Part shown: positions 60,330 to 64,000 of the stretch, in pieces
Position numbering within the stretch: the stretch's first letter is position 1
Layout of the letters: each line of letters begins with the position of its first letter
Source: Equus caballus
Lineage: Eukaryota; Chordata; Mammalia; Perissodactyla; Equidae
Length of the DNA: 64,000 nt
Reading direction: 5' to 3'
Assembly (NCBI RefSeq): GCF_041296265.1
Contig: NC_091693.1
Span: 21,266,001-21,330,000, forward strand
The notes under the pieces: generated by a model
Seen by the model: the letters and a program-made list of their open reading frames with translations, nothing else
Told to the model about the DNA's origin: nothing
Databases searched by the model: none
Translations under genes and position numbers: made by a program

Positions 60330-61060
60330 ACCATGCTGGACCATGGGGCCAGCTGCACCAGCCCTGCCCTCACATTCCACATCAGCGACAAGTTCAGAGA
60401 TCCCAGGCCACCAGCACTTCTGAGCAACTGGCAACAACTTCGGGGGTTCCGACAACCTCCTCAGGTTCAGTAACTCGCTCTAACGGCTCAGAGAACTCAG
60501 GAAAGTGCTATCTATATGATCACAGCTTTATTATGAAGGATACAAATCAGGACAAGCCAAAAGAAGAGATGCACAGGGGGAGGTCAGGGAGGGTCCCAAA
60601 GGCAAAGCGCCATGTCCTCAAGATGCACCGCCTTCCTAGCACGTTGATGTGTGTCACCAACCACAAAGCTCACCTGAGCCCTGGTACGCAGAGTTTTTGG
60701 TGGGCTTTCTTCATGCAGGCATGACGGAACCACCGGACACGGGATGTGGGGGAACTCAATCTCCAGCCCCACTTCCCTCCCGTGAGGTCAGGCTGACATC
60801 ACAAGACTCAAAGCCCTAACTACATGGTTGGTCCTTCCAGTTTCCGGCATGGACAGCCCCCTTCTTGGAAGCAGCTAGGGGTCCCCCATGGGATGCCTTC
60901 TTAGCATTAACTCAAGTGTGGACCGGGGGCCCCACCAGAAATAACACACACTCCTTTCACTCAGAATGTTCCAAGGGTCTAGAGGGTCTCTCCCAGGAGC
61001 CAGGGACAAAGGCCAGACAAATTCTTCATTACACAACAGAAGCCAACTATTTTTCACCCT
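60330..61060 (-). repeat. Dispersed repeat family R, copy 6 (diverged)
   Basis: CTCTAACGGCTCAGAGAACT, ACAGCTTTATTATGAAGGAT, AAGAAGAGATGCACAGGG and CAGGAGCCAGGGACAAAGGC in family order, adjacent to copy 5. Confidence 0.5.
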
Positions 61061-61254
61061 GAATAACAGGTGTCCTGTTCCTCCTCCTCTGAGACTGCCC
61101 TCAATACTTTCTTCCCCAGAAGCCGTCACTACACCATCCACCTCATTCTTCACAGGTGGATCTCCACCTAATTTGTCACGTCAAAATTCCTTCATTTTCC
61201 TCAAGGCTCCAAGAGGATACAAAACCCAACGAGGAATGTAGCCAGAGCTGCTAA

Positions 61255-61425
61255 GAAAGGACACATATTTAGCTGTGTGGCCTTGGGCGAGTCCTTAACC
61301 TCTCTGTGCCTTGTTTCCTCATCCGTACAAGAATAATAATACCACCTCTCAGGGTTGTTGTGAGAATTCAATAAAAGCACTTAGAATAGAGTCTAATACC
61401 TTGTATGTCTTCAAAAATAGGTATT
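61255..61425 (+). mobile_element. MIR SINE
   Basis: AGCTGTGTGGCCTTGGGCGA, CTCTGTGCCTTGTTTCCTCA, CTCAGGGTTGTTGTGAGAAT and AATAAAAGCACTTAG. A second partial MIR follows at about 61500-61600. Confidence 0.8.
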
Positions 61426-61709
61426 AGTTTATTTCTACTGTTATTATATCATCATCACCAGTTCTAGAATCCAGTATGTGGAAGAAGAAAAAGAAATCAA
61501 AATGACAGGTTCAATCCTGGCTGGTTTTGTTGCTTGTTTGCTAACATGACATGAGGAACTTCTCTGAGCCATTATTTATTGATCAGTAAAATGGGGGGGT
61601 TGCTCATCTAACCATCAGTGACCCCACAGCAAAAGTATTCTCAGGTCTAAGGAGCCGGATCTTTTCAGTTTTTCTAGATAAGGCCAAATTGTCCCCCAGG
61701 AAAATGCTG

Positions 61710-61958
61710 GGTTGTATTTTTTTTTGAGGAAGATTAGCCCTGAGCTAACATCTGCCACCAATCCTCCCCTTTTTGCTGAGGAAGACTGGCCCTGAGCTAA
61801 CATCCGTGCCCATATTCCTCTACTTTATATGTGGGACACCTGCCACAGCATGGTGTGCCAAGCGGTGCCATGTCCGCACCTGGGATCTGAAAAAGCGAAC
61901 CCCGGGCCGCTGAAGCGGAACGTGTGCAATTAACCGCTGCGCCACTGGGCCGGCCCCT
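61710..61958 (-). mobile_element. ERE1 SINE
   Basis: TTTTTTTGAGGAAGATTAGC tail to GCGCCACTGGGCCGGCCCC head. TGGGTT on both sides is compatible with a target duplication. Confidence 0.92.
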
Positions 61959-61974
61959 GGGTTTTTTTTTTAAA

Positions 61975-62955
61975 GGTTATTATGACAAATGGGCAAGATG
62001 AGAATTTGAGGATTATAATATTCTGCATCTTGTTTATGGTGGTTACACGGCTCTATGCATTTCTCAAAACTCAGGGAGTGAATCTTACTGTATTATACGT
62101 AATACAAACACAAAATACGTTGAGCACTTTTTAAAAGATGAAATTTAAATAACGTAAGTGAAAGTGTCTACATGATCTTTCTTTTGGGGCCCCCTTGGCC
62201 TCCAGACCCCCACTGCCACGTCAGCAGATGCTTCTAGCAAATCCTGACGTTCAAGCAGTCTGAAAACCATTCGTGGCAGCCACATAAACCCAGAGAGACT
62301 CATTCCAGCTCAGACCTCAGCCCACAAGTCTGACCGCTAAAGTCACTCTCACGCCAACAGCCTCCAGCCAAGCAGCCCAGCCATTTCCCGCACAGGTGAC
62401 AAAACTGCGTGGCTGGGAGGCTCCAGGGAGACTCGGGCCCAATGAGTGACTGCTGGCTAAAGGCTAAGCATGTTGGACTGGAGTCCAGCAATGTGGCCCC
62501 TCAGTTTCCTCATTCAAGCAGGAGAGCTCTCTCCATGTATCATTCGAAGGCGCAGGGAATCAGGAGCACAAATTAGAGTGTGGACCAGGCTGGGGAGGTG
62601 TTAGGGGAGGGTCGGGAATCCTGAAGTCAAGTGGATGATTGAGGGACTTCTGTGTGTGATGGCTGTAGAGAGAAGATTCTTGGGGGGCCCCAAAGTTGAT
62701 TCTAGGGGAGGCGTTTGTGAGGGTAAGAGCAGGCCGGCCCAGATGTGGGGGAAAGGGAGAGCCCAAGAGGTTACGCTGCTGAGGGAGGAGGCACAGGAGA
62801 GCCTAAGAGTGATGGCCTGGATGCTGAGGATGACCCGGGGTGCCTGAGAGTGGGCGGCAATGACGGTGGAAATTGAAGAAGGGGGGCTTTTAGGAGAGTG
62901 ACTGCGGGAGGAAGGGAAAACTGGCAGTTGGAAGAATGGGATGTCAAAGCAAATA
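61975..62955. other. No gene recognised
   Basis: 61975-62160 may be an old L1 3' piece (GGTGGTTACACGGCTCTATG). The remainder is unique. Confidence 0.3.
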
Positions 62956-62959
62956 ACCC

Positions 62960-63500
62960 ATAAGCAATCTATAAATCAAAATTGGAGTGAGTTTATTATG
63001 AGCCAGATCTGAGGACTAGCCTGGAACCTTCCTTCTCCAAGGAAGGAACGGTACAAAAGAAGTAGGGTGTACAGAGTGTTTGTATAGTCATGGAACAAAG
63101 AGCATACATCACATATGATAGGAATGTCCCTTTTACAACAGTCACGAGATTGCCCTGTAGATTGATGGGCACAGCAGGTAGCAGGTCTGCTGTCTCCAGC
63201 TGGGTGGTCACAGGTGAGCAGAGCAATGAGTCCCTAGCCCAGGGAGAGATGCTTATCCTTAAGGAAATGCCAGTGTGGGGGGAGTTACATCCTTATCTTA
63301 AGGGCATTTGTTCTTGTCTTTGGGACATAGCAAATCTTAAAGCAGATCTACAACACATGCTCCACAGCCATGGCAGGCCCTTTTGGGAAAACAAGGTCAG
63401 GCCGAATTAGTTTTACACCAAATGGCTTCCTCATATACACCAATATCTCCTATTGCTTGTCACTTATGTATCAGGGAGGAATCCAGAGGACTTGAAAGTG
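62960..63500 (-). mobile_element. LTR-like fossil related to 57650-58620
   Basis: GGAGTGAGTTTATTATGAGC reads in reverse as an AATAAACTCACTCC poly(A)-region motif typical of retroviral LTRs, followed by GAGCATACATCACATATGAT shared with the 57.7-kb copy. Boundaries uncertain; no internal genes. Confidence 0.4.
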
Positions 63501-64000
63501 AAACTTTTGATCTAGAAGACGTTGGGTTTCCAGGAGCATGAGGGAGTCAGCAGGAAGAAAATTTCCCCTCAGAGTGGGGAAATTCGCAAGGCTGGGGGCA
63601 GCCCTGACAATCACCTTGTGAGCCTAGAAGGTAGTTTCTGCTCGCTGAGGGCTGCGGGGACCGTCTGGGTGTTGGGGAAGTGCTGTGTGCAAGTTCTCAA
63701 AATGTGAGGAAGCCCTGAAGGTGACTCCCTGAATACAGGGGACTCTGAAAAAAAAGATGACAATGAAAGGGATGATCCCAAATGTGTGTTAAAAGGGGAG
63801 AAGCAGCTCCAAAGGAGGGAGAAGACCTGAGGATAATCCCTGAATAGTCCTCTTGACAAATGGGGGCGGGGGCTAACCAGGAGAGGGCAGCCCCTAGGGA
63901 GGCAGAGCAGGGTTTACAGGGCAGGGCTGACCCCCCTTTATTATGAAGGACACCCTGCGGTACCCTGAGTGTGAAGGAGCTAGCAGTGAGGTGGGAGGCC
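63501..64000. other. Window end, nothing recognised
   Basis: No exon or named repeat identified. Confidence 0.3.

Overview
The window is mammalian nuclear DNA, almost certainly from a perissodactyl and most likely a horse-type equid. The main reason is the set of about thirteen tRNA-derived SINEs with the ERE1/ERE2 head (GGGGCCGGCCC.GTGG...GTTAAG), together with L1 copies that look like their amplification partner. There are no Alu, B1/B2 or carnivore/bovine SINEs. Ancient mammalian repeats (MIR, MLT1, L1M, MER-type DNA transposons) fill much of the rest.

The genes belong to the CD33-related Siglec cluster of sialic-acid-binding immunoglobulin-like lectins. Two genes look intact, both on the + strand. 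A seven-exon CD33-like Siglec (4042-12593, predicted 353 aa) has one V-set domain, one C2-set domain, a membrane segment and a short tail. An eleven-exon SIGLEC10 (46520-53455, predicted 711 aa) has one V-set and four C2-set domains, a membrane segment and a tail with a Grb2-type site. Both keep the sialic-acid-binding arginine of the V-set F strand and all canonical splice sites and phases.

Between them lie two decayed Siglec copies (20692-21949 and 29172-30361) and an inverted stub of a third on the minus strand (about 24985-25147). The first ~5.5 kb of the window (unit A, containing the CD33-like gene's 5' half) is paralogous to about 25240-30480 (unit C), sharing an MLT1 LTR, a MIR, an L1M end and the exons in the same order. 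A shorter relative (unit B) is at about 19960-21690. This is local birth-and-death evolution by tandem duplication.

Layout: 1-4041 unit A upstream; 4042-12593 CD33-like gene with a 5.4-kb last intron; 13.3-19.4 kb repeats with no gene seen; 19.9-22.3 kb unit B pseudogene; 22.3-25.0 kb repeats and a deleted L1; 25.0-30.5 kb inverted stub plus unit C pseudogene; 31.2-37.7 kb ERE1 and a near full-length minus-strand L1; 38.7-44.4 kb nested LTRs, including two solo LTRs of one family in opposite orientation; 44.9-46.1 kb MLT1 LTR and a palindromic DNA transposon; 46.5-53.5 kb SIGLEC10; 54-64 kb repeats with no gene recognised.

Siglecs are inhibitory myeloid/lymphoid receptors that signal through tail ITIMs (SHP-1/SHP-2 docking). 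The most notable biology here is that the membrane-proximal ITIM is altered in both intact genes. In each the human Leu at Tyr-2 is Pro, and the CD33-like gene also loses the +3 residue and the distal motif. I found no evidence for a wholly new biological system. The reportable novelty is in Siglec tail evolution, an inverted exon stub, and transposon-derived poly(A) signals. Family names come from recognition of remembered sequences, not from database searches.
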